From contig CM048844.1 in the NCBI GenBank assembly GCA_026545765.1, positions 496,001 through 560,000 on the forward strand: a DNA stretch of 64,000 nt, written 5' to 3'. Below are positions 36,336 through 48,309 of the stretch, piece by piece. The number at the start of each line of letters is the position of its first letter. Positions within the stretch are counted from its first letter, which is position 1. The position numbers were made by a program, and so were the translations under genes. The notes beneath the pieces are model-generated. The model was not told the DNA's origin and did no database searches. It saw only the letters and a list, made by a program, of their open reading frames with translations. The stretch is from Plantago major. Its lineage: Eukaryota; Streptophyta; Magnoliopsida; Lamiales; Plantaginaceae.

Positions 36336-39300
36336 TCTCCTGTTTCCTGTTATGTGCAGAACGCGTCTTGGACTAAAGCACAATGGCTGTTAGATAGTGG
36401 ATGCGGAAAACACATGACAGGAGACAAAGCAAATCTGGTCGATTACAAAGCTTGCAACACAGGACCAGATATCAGATTTGCTGGAGGAGAATTAAATCCC
36501 TCACTGGGATTTGGCAACGTCAAATTGGGATCCTTAACAATCACTGACGTACTACATGTTAAAGATTTGAAATACAATCTGTTTAGCATGAGCCAGTTTG
36601 CAGATAAAGGATTTACTGTGACATTCAAAGCAAAATACTGCAAACTTATTGACAATGAGTCAAAGCAGACAGTCTTGGTTGCTCGGCGGAAAGGAAGCCT
36701 GTATGTTGCCGATTGGGCATCTGCCACAACTGAAGAATGTCTCATGGTGAGTCAATCAGGTCACCTGAAGAAGGCTGGTTATGGCACAAGAGAATGAGTC
36801 ACTTGAACTTCAAAACTCTGAACAAACTTGCCAAGAAAGAATTAGTGGTTGGTCTTCCCAAAACGCCCTTTAGAAAGGATGGTATCTGTACTTCGTGTCA
36901 GATGGGGAAACAATCCAAGATTTCTTTCAAGACCAAAACCAGACACTCTAGTGTTAGACCACTGCAACTGTTACACATGGATCTCTTTGAATCATCTGTA
37001 ACTAGTTATGCAGGAAAGAAATATGGTCTGGTAGTTGTAGATGACTTCTCAAGATTCACTTGGGTTGTTTTTCTTAAACACAAATCTGATGCCAGGGTGG
37101 AGATACCAAACTTGCTGAAAAAGCTCGAAGTCATGAATAATGACAAAGTATCTGCAATCAGAACAGATCATGGTACTGAGTTTGTAAACCAGTACATAAA
37201 GGAGTTTTGTACTTGCAAAGGTATACAACACCAACTTTCCTCTGTAAGAACACCTCAACAAAATGGTGTTGCAGAAAGGAAAAACAGGACCCTTAAAGAA
37301 GCTGCAAGAACAATGTTAGCTGACACTGAAATAAGTGAAGTTTATTGGGTTGAAGTTGTAAACACAACTTGCTATACTCAGAACAGATGCTTGATAAATA
37401 AACACCATGACAAGACCCCCTATGAAATCTTGGTTGGTAGACCCCCCAATATCAAACATCTGAGAGTATTTGGTTGTAAATGTTTTGTTCTCAATAACGG
37501 AAAAGAATATCTGAGAACATTTCAACCAAAGGCGGACGAAGGTGTATTTCTTGGCTACTCGGTGAATAGCAAAGCTTACAGAATCTACAACAAAAGAACA
37601 AAAAGGATTGAAGAATCAGTTCATGTTGTATTCTATGAAGGAAGCAAGAAAATACCCCCTACTGATGAAATCTCAGATAAGTTCAAAGAACTGATGATAA
37701 AGGATTCTGAAAAAGAACCCTCAGATAGGAAAAACCTTATTGTGGAAAGTGAGGATGACTCTGACGTAGAAAAGCATGAAATGCCTAGTAACAACCAGAT
37801 GACTCACAGACATGATGAAGAATTTCCTAAGAAACTTCCAGAAATGGAACAGGTTACTGAGAACCTTCATCATGAAGAGGTATCTGAAAATAAGACTGCT
37901 GAAATGCAAGTCCCAGATATCCCTAACACTGAAAAAGTGTCAGATATCAATGACATTTCCCATATGTCAGATATCTCAGATACTGAAAAAATATCAAATC
38001 AAAATCTTAGTGATTCACATTCAGATCACTTAGATGCTGATCCTACTAGCACTAAACCTATGATGAAATGGATCAAGGATCATCCTGCAAAAGATGTAAT
38101 TGGACCAATTAATCAAGGAGTTAGGTCTAGGAGAGCAATTGCTGAAAATGTTGATTCTCTCTTTGGATGTTTTATCTCAGATATTGAACCAAAAACCATT
38201 GAAGAAGCATTAAGAGACCAAGATTGGATCTCTGCGATGCAAGAAGAATTGGATCAATTTGAGAGAAACAAAGTCTGGAAACTAGTTCCATTTACTGAAG
38301 GAATATCTGTGATTGGGACTAAATGGGTTTTCAGAAACAAAATGAATGAATCTGGTGAAATAACCAGAAACAAAACAAGGTTGGTTGCCAAGGGATTTAC
38401 CCAGACCGAAGGACTAGACTTTGATGAGTCATATGCACCAGTTGCCAGATTGGATGCAATTAGACTCTTTCTAGCCTTTGCAGCTCATAAAGATTTTAAA
38501 GTTTATCAGATGGATGTCAAGAGTGCATTCTTAAATGGTGAACTTGTTGAGGAAGTCTATGTTGAGCAACCACCTGGCTTTGAAGTTTCCTCAGAAAATA
38601 GAATGGTCTATAAATTACAGAAAGCTCTATATGGACTGAAACAGGCTCCCAGAGCATGGTATGACACGTTGGCCAAATATCTTCTGGAAAGTGGTTTCAA
38701 GAAAGGTGAAGTTGATAAAACTCTGTTTACTTTGAACCACAACGGGAAACTACTCTTAGTTCAAGTATATGTTGATGACATCATATTTGGATCTAAGGAC
38801 AAGCAACTTTGTGATGACTTTGCAAATCTCATGAAAAACAAGTTTGAGATGAGCATGATGGGAGAAATGAATTACTTCCTAGGATTGCAAGTCAAGCAAC
38901 TCAATGATGGAATATTCATCAGTCAAACAAAGTACGCAAAGGATATGCTCACTAAGTTCAATCTAAAGCCTTCTGAAAAGACTGCTAAGATACCTATGAG
39001 CATTGGAACCAAAATGACCTATACTGAATCAGATAAGAGTGTCGAAGAACACAAGTATAGGAAATTGATAGGTTCACTACTCTACCTTACTGCAAGTAGA
39101 CCTGATATTCAATATGCTGTTGGAGTGTGTGCTAGATTCCAGACAAATCCAATGCAAACACACTACAACATTGCTATGAAAATATTAAGGTATGTGAAAG
39201 GTACAGTAGATGTAGGGCTGTGGTATCCCAAAGATAGTGGATTGAGTTTAGCTGGATATTCAGATGCTGATTATGCTGGATCAATGCTTGATAGGAAAAG

Positions 39301-39721
39301 TACCTCAGGAACATGTCAATTTCTGGGTACAAGACTTATCTCATGGTTTAGCAAGAAGCAAAACTCAATTGCAACTTCTACCACATAGGCTGAATACATT
39401 GCTGCTGGTTGTTGTGCAACACAAATTTTGTGGATTCAACAACAACTTAGAGACTATGGACTCAATGAAGAGAAAACTCCAATTTTCTGTGACAACACAA
39501 GTGCTATAGCGATTACTCAAAATCCTAAGTTTCATGCAAGAACAAAGCACATTGATGTTAGACACCACTTCATTAGAGATCATGTTGAAAAAGGCAATAT
39601 AGAGATACTCAAGATTGCCACTGAAGACCAACTTGCAGATATCTTCACTAAGCCCCTACAAGAAAGTAGATTCTTAGCCTTAAGACATAGTCTTGGACTA
39701 ATAGAACTACCTTTGAACTGA
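36336..39721 (+). pseudogene. pol: B3 pol, one frameshift and one nonsense codon
   Basis: The protease active site DSGCGKHMTGD lies at 36393 onward, in the same frame as gag across the TAA. A 1-bp loss near 36764 shifts into the long 883-codon stretch ending at 39388. That stretch holds the integrase zinc region ([17 protein letters not shown]), the catalytic core ([22 protein letters not shown]), RT ([18 protein letters not shown] at 38768-38779) and most of RNase H. TAG at 39386-39388 replaces GAG in the RNase H STTEAEY motif. The remainder is open to the stop at 39719-39721. Otherwise the catalytic residues look intact. The polyprotein would be cleaved by its own protease. Confidence 0.95.
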
Positions 39722-39730
39722 AAAAGTTCA

Positions 39731-39905
39731 GATATCTGGAACGAGAATCCAGAAAAGGGAAAAGAGGTATCTGGAACGGGAATCCAGAAAGGAGAAAAGA
39801 GATATCTGGAACGGAAATCCAGAAAAGGGAAAAGAGGTATCTGGAACGGGAATCCAGAAAGGAGAAAAGAGATATCTGGAACGGGAATCCAGAAAAGGCT
39901 AAAGA
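39731..39905 (+). repeat. 35-bp tandem hairpin array after pol
   Basis: Five units start at 39733, 39768, 39803, 39838 and 39873, a spacing of exactly 35. Each contains CTGGAACGGGAATCCAG or a near match, with the arms CTGGA and TCCAG around a 7-base loop. Subfamily A has the same core at 28-bp spacing (about 3762-3893 and 23495-23622). Confidence 0.9.
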
Positions 39906-40596
39906 GCAAAAAGAAAACTTAACAGATCACTGAGACGGAAACTCAGATATCTGGATCACTACATTTACGGAAACAACACTAAGGAGAATAGTACAACTAT
40001 CTGCAGTCAACTACTCTCTTGAAACATGCACTATTTCTATCTTTGTGAAAAACTCTGAAAAATCCTAAGGACAAAGACAGAATCAGATGCAAACAGTGTG
40101 TATGGTCAAACAAAAATGTGATTCAGATAGCTAATAGCCAAAATTCATAAATGGGCACAATTACACTTGTTGATTGTGAATCATTGCTGCAGAAGCAATC
40201 GGAACCATTGATGAAATAAAGCGTTTTGATCTGAACGGCTGAAAACCTTTAGCAGTAAATAGTGGACTGGTGAAATACCGAAAAAGCCCACTCTGCATTT
40301 AATGTCGAAACTGCTTTTGCTCACGCCTGCTTGCAAGTCACAGATACGTATACACAAAACCAATTTGTATGTATATGACTGTTGGGACTCACTTGCTATA
40401 TATATAGTTTTTTGGCAAAGAAAATCACTTTTGCCTAAACCGATATTTCAACTTGCATCAAAACAGCAAAAACCTTCTCCTAATCCTCTGCAACATCTCT
40501 AAAACCTCTGAATTTCTGATTAAGTTTTTCTGAAAAGAATTACTCAATCGTATCTCTTTCAAACACAAGATTCAAATCCCTATATTATATAAAGAG
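39906..40596 (+). promoter_or_regulatory. pol-ORF3 spacer with conserved TATA-like box
   Basis: This is non-coding. TATATATA at 40397-40404 lies about 190 bp before the third-gene ATG and is conserved in A1 and A2. TATATAAA (40586-40593) lies almost against the ATG. The box at 40397 could serve an internal promoter for the third gene; this is inference only. Confidence 0.45.
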
Positions 40597-41858
40597 ATGG
40601 CTTCCAAGAACACCTCTACCCAGAAATCCCAAACCTCCACTGGTACTGCTGAAAAGCAAGCACCAGAGTTGGTTATTATTAACAACCGACTAGTTGGTGA
40701 TTTCAATCCTGACCATTGGACTTCAAATCACAGAATGATTTGGGGTGGTGCCATGGTTGAAGAATATCTCACGGCCGCAATAGAAAACCAAGCTGACAGA
40801 AAGCTAATTCTTGACATGCTTGAAAAGGCACAAATCAAGGGTTTTCTATCTGCTCGCCCTAGTGGAATTTCATCACTTGATGTGTTGGAATTCTACAACA
40901 ACTCCAGGATTATATCCTGTGTTATAGAAGGCACTGAAATAGTGTCTGTAAAAACCTCAGTTCAAGGGAAAGAAATCCTTCTGAACTTAACAACTTTCTG
41001 CGAGTTGTTTGAGGTTCAAAATCTTGGAAAGGATTTTGAAATTAACACCAAGGATGAGGATCTCCTTGAAGGTGTTAAACAGCTGTACAGTGACGTGTGT
41101 GATCTTGAAAAATCAGATACACCCACTGAGTTCAAACTTGCTGACATCTGAACCAGACATCTGATGGTTCACTGGGATGTATTGGCATGCATTCTTCACA
41201 GATGCTTTGATGGTCTATAAGGAGGTGCTGACCAAATAAGCCTAGAACGGTGGATGATGATGTTCTTACTGAATCAACAAGACAAAAGGCTGGAAAACCC
41301 CTTCAACTGGGGAAAGTACGCCTTCATAAAATTTGTGAAGAAGGTTCAAAGCTTCGAACCTAAAATTGCCAAAGGATTAGCTGAGCCCAAGGCCACAGTA
41401 AACTATGGTCTGAAAATATGCTTCTTGCTGGAAAAGCTTGGCATAGAGCTCAGAGAGACAATTTGAAATAGCTGACAATCACTCTACGAGTATGAGCATA
41501 CAAACATGATGAAAAAGATTGCTGGGTCTCAGAAAGGTTCAAAGAAGCGCAAGTCTGAAAAGATATCTGAAGATAAGGTTGCGAAGAAGCCCGAACTTCA
41601 AGAAAGAAGTCTGGCAGCAAGAAAGACACACCCACTAAGGTTGTCGAATCCCAGATATCTGCCAGCCTTGCTGATGAACTAATAAATGCTGCCAAGATAG
41701 GTGAACAGCACCAAGCCCCAACTGCAGAAATAGCAGGTGTATTAGACCAATCAGTACCAGATGCTGATGAGAGCTCAGAAGATGAAGATGATGATTTAGT
41801 CATCTCTCAGGTCGTACAGAAAGCAAAAAGGGCTGAGGTTACTGAACAAGTAACTGGT

Positions 41859-41984
41859 GTTCAGGTATCTGACGAAGAACCTACACCACAGGTTGCTGAA
41901 CCTATAGCAAAGGTTGTTGGTGTTAAGGTATCTGAAGAAGAACCTACACCACAGGTTGCTGAGCCTATAGCAAAGGTTGTTTGT
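41859..41984 (+). repeat. 63-bp in-frame tandem repeat in ORF3
   Basis: Two head-to-tail copies of a 21-codon unit containing VSDEEPTPQVAEPIAKVV or a near match. The spacing of GGTATCTGA (41864, 41927) is 63 bp. Confidence 0.85.
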
Positions 41985-42436
41985 GCAACAACATCATCAG
42001 GGAATGTTTCTTATGCTCAACTTCAAGAAGCCCTGATGAGTGGTAATTTAATACTGGCTGATGATGATGGAAAAGCCATATCTAAAAGTCTGGAAGAACA
42101 CCCCTCTGACCAATCTTCTGCTTCCAGACAACCACAACATAGCGACAACAACAGCCACAAATGGTTGACGAAATGGTAGATGAACTACATTTCGATCTTC
42201 AAGCATTTCATCAAGCTGAAGAAAATCCTGCAAGAGAGCAGGTTCCCCAACTCAATGAGAGGGATCAAACTGAGACACCTACTCAGGATGATCAACCAGG
42301 GGAGGCAACTGAGTTGCAAACTCAGTAAAGGTGTGAAGTACCAGAAACTTCATTCAAAGAAATTACACTGGAACAAGACGACCAATGTATAGAGAGGTCA
42401 CGAGTTCCAGAGACCATTCAGCCTGAAACTTCTCAG

Positions 42437-43327
42437 GTATATGATTGGTTTAACTCTCATCTCGTGAAACTCCTTATATAATTATAAATCTTGTTAATGT
42501 TAAGAATTTCTTTGTTACAGGCTGAGTTAGAAACGCTGAATCAAGAGGAGGCTGAAAAGCTTGCCTCAGATACTGAAAAAGAGGTTCCTTCAACCTCATC
42601 TCTTAAGACATCTGAGCCTGTGCCACAGGTAAATGATTCTAAAAAGAGAAGTATCTTTCAGTAAATTGCTTACAAGCTAATTCATGATAAATGTTTCTAA
42701 CAGGCTCCAACTGAGATGGAAGAAGATAAGGCAGAAATGCCAAAGTCAAACCCAGAGACCAACAAAGTCTCTGAAGAATACAACACTGAGCCTTCTAACT
42801 TGAAGGTATATGACAATTCAAGTGTCAAGTATTCTGTGTCCTGGGTTATCACTTATCTCTTCTAAACAATGCAATATTTTCTACTCACAGGCTCAAACAG
42901 AAGTAGAAAAGCAAGGGGATACAGTTGCGACCCCCCCTGCATCAAAGGAAACTGATGAAGCCCCCAAGGCTACATCACCTGAAAGAAATCCAGAAACTGA
43001 ACAAGTTTCTGAGAAAATTGAATCTGAGCTTCCACTTAAGGAAGTAAGCAGCAAAACTCAGATTTCATTAAGCATAGTCATGCACAATTTCTTTCAAAAA
43101 CTGTTTCCTAATAAGTATTGTATTTTTCTCAGGATCAAGAAAGAAAGGTTGCTGAGGACCAGACTACACAGTCTCCACCTCACAACAAGATATCTGAGAC
43201 ACCAATTGTCTCAGTAGTTCAAGTCTCTGAGCCTGCAGTACTTACTCAGGTAAACCAGAAACTAAACTACAATCACACTCAGATATCACCCAAAGTTTTG
43301 AAACTCATTCAAAGCTCTTTCTTTCAG
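42437..43327 (+). other. Five phase-0 introns of ORF3
   Basis: Introns lie at 42437-42520 (84 bp), 42629-42703 (75), 42806-42890 (85), 43044-43132 (89) and 43250-43327 (78). Donors are GTATATG, GTAAATG, GTATATG, GTAAGCA and GTAAACC. Acceptors are TTGTTACAG, TTCTAACAG, TACTCACAG, TTTTCTCAG and TTCTTTCAG. The internal exons are 108, 102, 153 and 117 bp, all multiples of three and open in the same frame. Three of the four begin with GCT and several end in CAG. Confidence 0.85.
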
Positions 43328-46158
43328 GCTCGAACAGGTGCAAAGCAGGTAACCATTGATGATAAAATGGACCTCCTACACTTCTTCAAGACTCACACCC
43401 TGCCCAAGCATATTCAGTGCTTCAAGAAATGGCAGAGGTTAAGGTGCTCTGATCTCTCTGAAATATTGAGAATCACAGATCAACCCATCAGACGAGCACG
43501 AGCTCTTGATTTGGAGACGTACATCCATGCTATGTTCCCTACGGAACAATACACAGTTGCGACACTGTTGCATAAGGATTTCTTCAAAGAAGTGGCGCAT
43601 CGGTTGACACAAGCCTTTAAACAGGCAGATGGTCAGACAAGATTACAGATGGCATTCAAGCCAGTTCTGCCCCAGACTCTGCAATTCTTACCTTCTGAAC
43701 AAGCAGAAGTAAATGGGCATAAAATCACTTTACCAGAAGTGATTAATCTTGTGTCTGAAGACGACGAGGAGGAAGAAATAAACAAAAATGATTTTGATGA
43801 ACCTCCCACTGACCATCACAAGGATGATGATAAAAAGGATGATGATGATGCCCCTGCACCAGGGACTGGAGGAATTTCACAGAGACATAATCCCTCATTT
43901 GCTGAAAAGCAAACTGAGAGGCGAACACAGAAATCTCCATCTCCATCTCCTCAGAAATCTACTCATCCATCTTCTCACCAACATCCAGATACTACTGAAC
44001 AAGTAGTTGAGCTTTCTGTCGAAATTAATCAGAAGATCTTGAACACTCAAGATGAATCGCTCAACTCGGACAAGCTTGGAAGAAGAACAACAGCTCCATC
44101 TTCAACTGGAAGATCAAATTGCTAAATCCAGAGACAAGCTTGTTCAACTTGAAGATCAATATCTCGAAGAGATTAATGCTTACTCTGCGGTTGAAGAACT
44201 AAAGGATGCTGTTAATGCTAAACGACAAAAACTCGATACTGAACAAGTATCTGAAGACAAGCATGATGCTAAGGCTGCATCATCTTCAAAAGATGTACCA
44301 TCCTCCTCCCAAAAGGAAATGACCATTCTACGAGAAGGTTCTTTGGACTTGACACGATTGATGAAAATGTCCAAGAGGATGAAGATCACTGGGTGGACAA
44401 CTCAGATGATGAAGAAGACAAAATGTTGGCAGAACACCGCAATGAAAATCTGGCGGTTTCACACTTGAAAAGGAAGCTAATTGCTCCTAAGATCTTCAAC
44501 AAGATGCCAAACATTCACTCCAATGAGTACATGAGCAGATACCAAGTTCTGGCTCAACTGAAAAAGGAGATGTCTCTTCAAAATCAAGAAGTACTTGCCT
44601 CCGTCCCATCTGAACTGCAAAAGTTCACTGAGCTCTTCACTCAGAGAACTACAAGTATAGTCATTGCTCAGAAGGACCTGGGAATGATTAGGGATGATGA
44701 TGTCTCATTAGCTGAAAAAGCTTTCCAAGAGGCAAGTTACACTGCTGGAAAAGCAGATGTCATCTTAGGCCCACTGGCAAAGCTCACTGATAAGGACAAT
44801 GGTCTTATCAAACAGAATTAGGAGCTTAAAGCCGAACTTCAGAAGTTGGTAACTGCCTACAATTATCTACAAGGGCACTTTGACTCTCTCTCTGATTCCT
44901 TCATGAGACTGAGTCAGCCAACAATGACTAAGGGGGAAAGGACATACAAATCTGGACCTGGACCTCAAAGTCAGGGGGAATGGGAAGAAGGAGCAGAATT
45001 GAAAAGAAATATGGAGCTGGTACTCAGAAAGGAAGTAGATCAAAGAAAACTTCCCAGCCACCACTCAGAATACAAGAACCCTCCTCAAGCCAAGCTGCTT
45101 TGAAAATAGTAGCTGCTTCCCAGAAACCCACTGAAGGCACTTCAATGACAACAAGGGCAAGGGCACAGAAACCTCCAAGGAGTACCAAGGCTCCAAGGAG
45201 AAGACAAGTCAAAGGGGTTGATATCTCTTCTGAAGAAGAAGAAGAAGAAGGACAAATAATCAAACCCCTGGGCAATGAAGAAGGCTGTAAACCTCTCACA
45301 AGAACTACTCTTGATGATGATGAGGAATCTGATGAAGATGAAGCTCCTCTTCACAGAAAAAGGAAATTGGAAAGCCTAACTGAGCCCATAGCTGCAAAGC
45401 CACTAGCAGCTAAAACACCCTCTGGAAATACCAAGTCTATCCAGGGAGGTGATTCTTCAAACAACCCCAAGGAGAATTCTAGACAGAGAAGAAACAGATT
45501 AAGAGCTGAACAGAAACAAAGTCAACTTCCACTCAGGCCAGAAGAAGCCAAGATTGAGTATGTGAAGTATGACAACAGTACCTCTGTCTACAGATGCATA
45601 AATCAGAAGAATGGCTATTGGATTCTGGAACTAAGACACTTACTTCTAAATTCAAGATTTCCAGAACCCATCCATAAACAGCTCATGGCATGGAGAAAAG
45701 ACAAGCCAACCTTGATCAACCCCAATCACATCAAAGCATGGTTGGATTTTGAAGTTGTCAAGAGAACTGAAGCCATGAAGAAGGACCTCTCTGATGAATG
45801 TCCATATGGAAAGCCAGATGATGTGTACAGAATTCTGAACATCACAAGAACAGGCACAAGAGCAAAACTTGCTGTGGAACCCTACGAGTCGTTCTATCTG
45901 ACAGAAGATCAATACAAGGGTGACATCAGATATCTGAAGATTATCTACGATTACTTCAAACTCTCAGATATCAGAATAGAGCATGCCTGGAAGTGGGGGA
46001 AGTATCTGTGGGTTAAGCACTTTGTCAAGAAGAATCCTACCAAGACCTATAAAGAAGTCTGTGGATTTTCCAGAGACACAGAGATGCTTGTCAGAACTCT
46101 TCTATATGATTATTCTGATGACATCAAAAGGTTTGGAGATAGGAAATTTGCAGACTAA

Positions 46159-46542
46159 TCCACAGAGATACTGAAGTTTTGAAGAAACTGAAGACTTGAA
46201 GACTAGTAATTAGGATGTTACTTGGAGCTTGGTTACTCCTGTTGTCCTGATTAACTATGTAATTTTTGTTGCATTTTTGCTGACTGAGCTTAAATGTTTT
46301 ATGATTAAAGTTATCTGTAAACTTTCATTGTAACTTATCTGATGAACTTACTCTCAGATATTATGCTATAAAAGATAACTTGTCAGCAAAGATCACACCT
46401 TGTGATTTGGTTGATGTTTACTTTCTGCACTTAATTAACTAACTTGAAAATCATAAGAAATGATTAAGTGATGGATTGTTCACACTCCCAGATTTGTAAT
46501 AGGACAGATAGTCATCGTTGACTGATCAAAAAGGGGGAAATT
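46159..46542 (+). other. B3 3' untranslated region and polypurine tract
   Basis: No gene is seen. The stretch is conserved with 17987-18375 and ends AAAAAGGGGGAAA (46528-46540) plus TT directly before the LTR. Confidence 0.85.
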
Positions 46543-48309
46543 TGTTAGGAAATTTGTTAGATATTTTGTTAGAAATATTGTATAAGTTTTGATCAGCAAC
46601 ATGATGACCTATCTTAGTCTCAGAAAGGTGATTAGTACTCTTGGTTCACTTGAACATTGTAAAAGAGGAAACCCACTTAGTATGATAGTTTAGTAAATCT
46701 TGTATAGGATGTTAGGCCTTTGAAATGTAATTTTTATTTTCATAAAGAGAAGACCAAGAAGAAGACATCCAAGCAGCAGATGATCAACAACTTTGAAGAC
46801 TTGAAGAAACTGCACAAGATTACTGAAAACAGTTTTTCAGAAACCTTCATCAGATATATGAAGACACGATGAGTTTCAAGCAAACTGTGTCACGAGAGAT
46901 ATCTGAGGAATAAAAGGTCTATCTGAAAACAAGGAAAGTGTCCACAGATATCTACACTCAGATACCTTGAGCCTTAACCACATTTCTGAAGAAGAAATAT
47001 ATATTGCAAACAAAGTTGTTTCAATACAAGTAGTATCTGAAGAATGAAGATAAGGACGTGCTAAGAATCAGAGATATCTGATCAAAGGAATCTCTATTAC
47101 AAAGCATAGTTCCGTTGACACTACAGGACAAAGTATAGTACAATGCATTTAATGCACGGACAGAGATGTCTGAACAAAAGCAACGGCTGATTCTGAAGAA
47201 GAAGACAAAGCCTGCTACAGTACTATACACAGATATCAATAGTTTGAATTTGAGCCTAACGGATACTATTCAACGGTATTCAAATTCATCTATAAATATC
47301 AACACTTAGAATGCTTGAGAACACACACAACACAGAACCTCAGATACCTTATATTCTGATATACGATCTTACACTCTCAAAGCAAACTACTTATCCTCAA
47401 GCTTTCTGTTGCGACCAAAGCCTCTGATACTTAAGTAGGACTGAAGTTCTAAGTGTCCTGATCCTAAACAAGCAAAACTATCTGTGAAGGAGTTGAATCA
47501 AAAGATCAATTATCTGAGATTCATTCTCTTGAACAGATAACATAAGACTTGGGTCAGTAAAATCGAACAAGATACCATACGCTGAAAAGTGTATTAAGTA
47601 TACTTGGTTCACTGAGAATTCTGATTAACTGAAAAGTTAATACAAGAATCTCATCTGACAAACTCAAACCTAAACCAACACCATAACTGGCGTGGAGTAC
47701 AGGAAGTACTTAGTTAAATCAGGGAATAACTCCAGAGGTTAACAGGAGTAGAGGAAGTACTTGATTTTGGGAAAATCAGGGAATAACTCCAAGGTTAACG
47801 GAGTACAGGAAGTACTTGATTTGGGAAAACTAAGGAATAACTCCAAGGTTACTGAGTATAGGAAGTACTTAGCTTGGGAAGCTATGGAATAACTCAAAGG
47901 TTTCTGAGTACAGGAAGTACTAGGCTGAAGAAGCCCGGGAACAACTCAGGGGGAACATTTGGTTGGGAACCATTTGTTTAAGGAATCTTAGAATAGGATT
48001 ATTGTAAGGTGACCTCAATTATCTGTTCTAGTGGATTCTAGGTCTCAAGTAGACCGAAGTGGATTAGTTGGAGGATTACGCCACCTCCAGATACCACTAT
48101 ACTTGCTGTGTTATTTACTTTCTGTATTTACATCTCAGCAACACTCACACACATTTTAACTGTTTCTACACTTATCTTTATTAAGTCTTCCGCGCTCTGA
48201 ATCTAAGTATCAGATATCTGAGAAATATTGTTTATCGACAAAAGTTTGAAAAAGACTATTCACCCCCCCCCCCCTCTAGTCTTTTACTTTGCCGTTATCT
48301 GGACCAACA
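46543..48309 (+). repeat. B3 3' LTR
   Basis: 1767 bp, TGTTAGGAAATTTG to CCAACA, with TATAAATA at 47291-47298 and AGGAAGTACTT-type repeats at about 47699-47960. It is nearly identical to 31968-33714 apart from six substitutions and the 5' LTR indel cluster. Confidence 0.95.

Larger units (their letters stand above)
40597..46158 (+). pseudogene. B3 third gene (ORF3), six exons, function unknown
   Basis: Begins MASKNTSTQKSQ at 40597 and ends KRFGDRKFAD plus TAA at 46158. Exon ends: 42436, 42628, 42805, 43043, 43249; the last exon runs from 43328. All five introns are phase 0. Spliced, it would encode well over 1,500 residues in these parts: a globular N-terminal domain, a basic linker, Glu/Gln-rich acidic exon modules, a helical block (LLHFFKTHTLPKHIQCF), a coiled coil, a basic/acidic linker with an EEEEEE run, and a globular C-terminal block rich in Tyr/Trp/Lys. 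I see no signal peptide, transmembrane segment or enzyme motif, so an envelope role is not supported. Breaks include TGA 41149-41151, TAA near 41218, a frameshift near 41465 and further frameshifts or stops near 44120, 44330, 44819 and 45100. Confidence 0.8.
31968..48309 (+). mobile_element. B3: SIRE-like Ty1/copia with both LTRs, about 16.3 kb
   Basis: TG...CA LTRs of 1747 and 1767 bp flank an internal region of about 12.8 kb in the order PBS, gag, in-frame TAA, protease-integrase-RT-RNase H, hairpin array, TATA-like spacer, intron-containing third gene, polypurine tract. Outside one cluster of small indels I count six substitutions between the LTRs, so the insertion looks young. All three genes are nevertheless broken. 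No target-site duplication can be seen, because the 3' LTR is followed by 51 bp of retroelement leader rather than by the left flank. Confidence 0.95.

Noticed and set aside
40597..46158. Envelope-like protein, as often proposed for SIRE third ORFs
   Set aside because: I find no signal peptide, no hydrophobic span long enough for a membrane helix and no cleavage site, so I left the function open.
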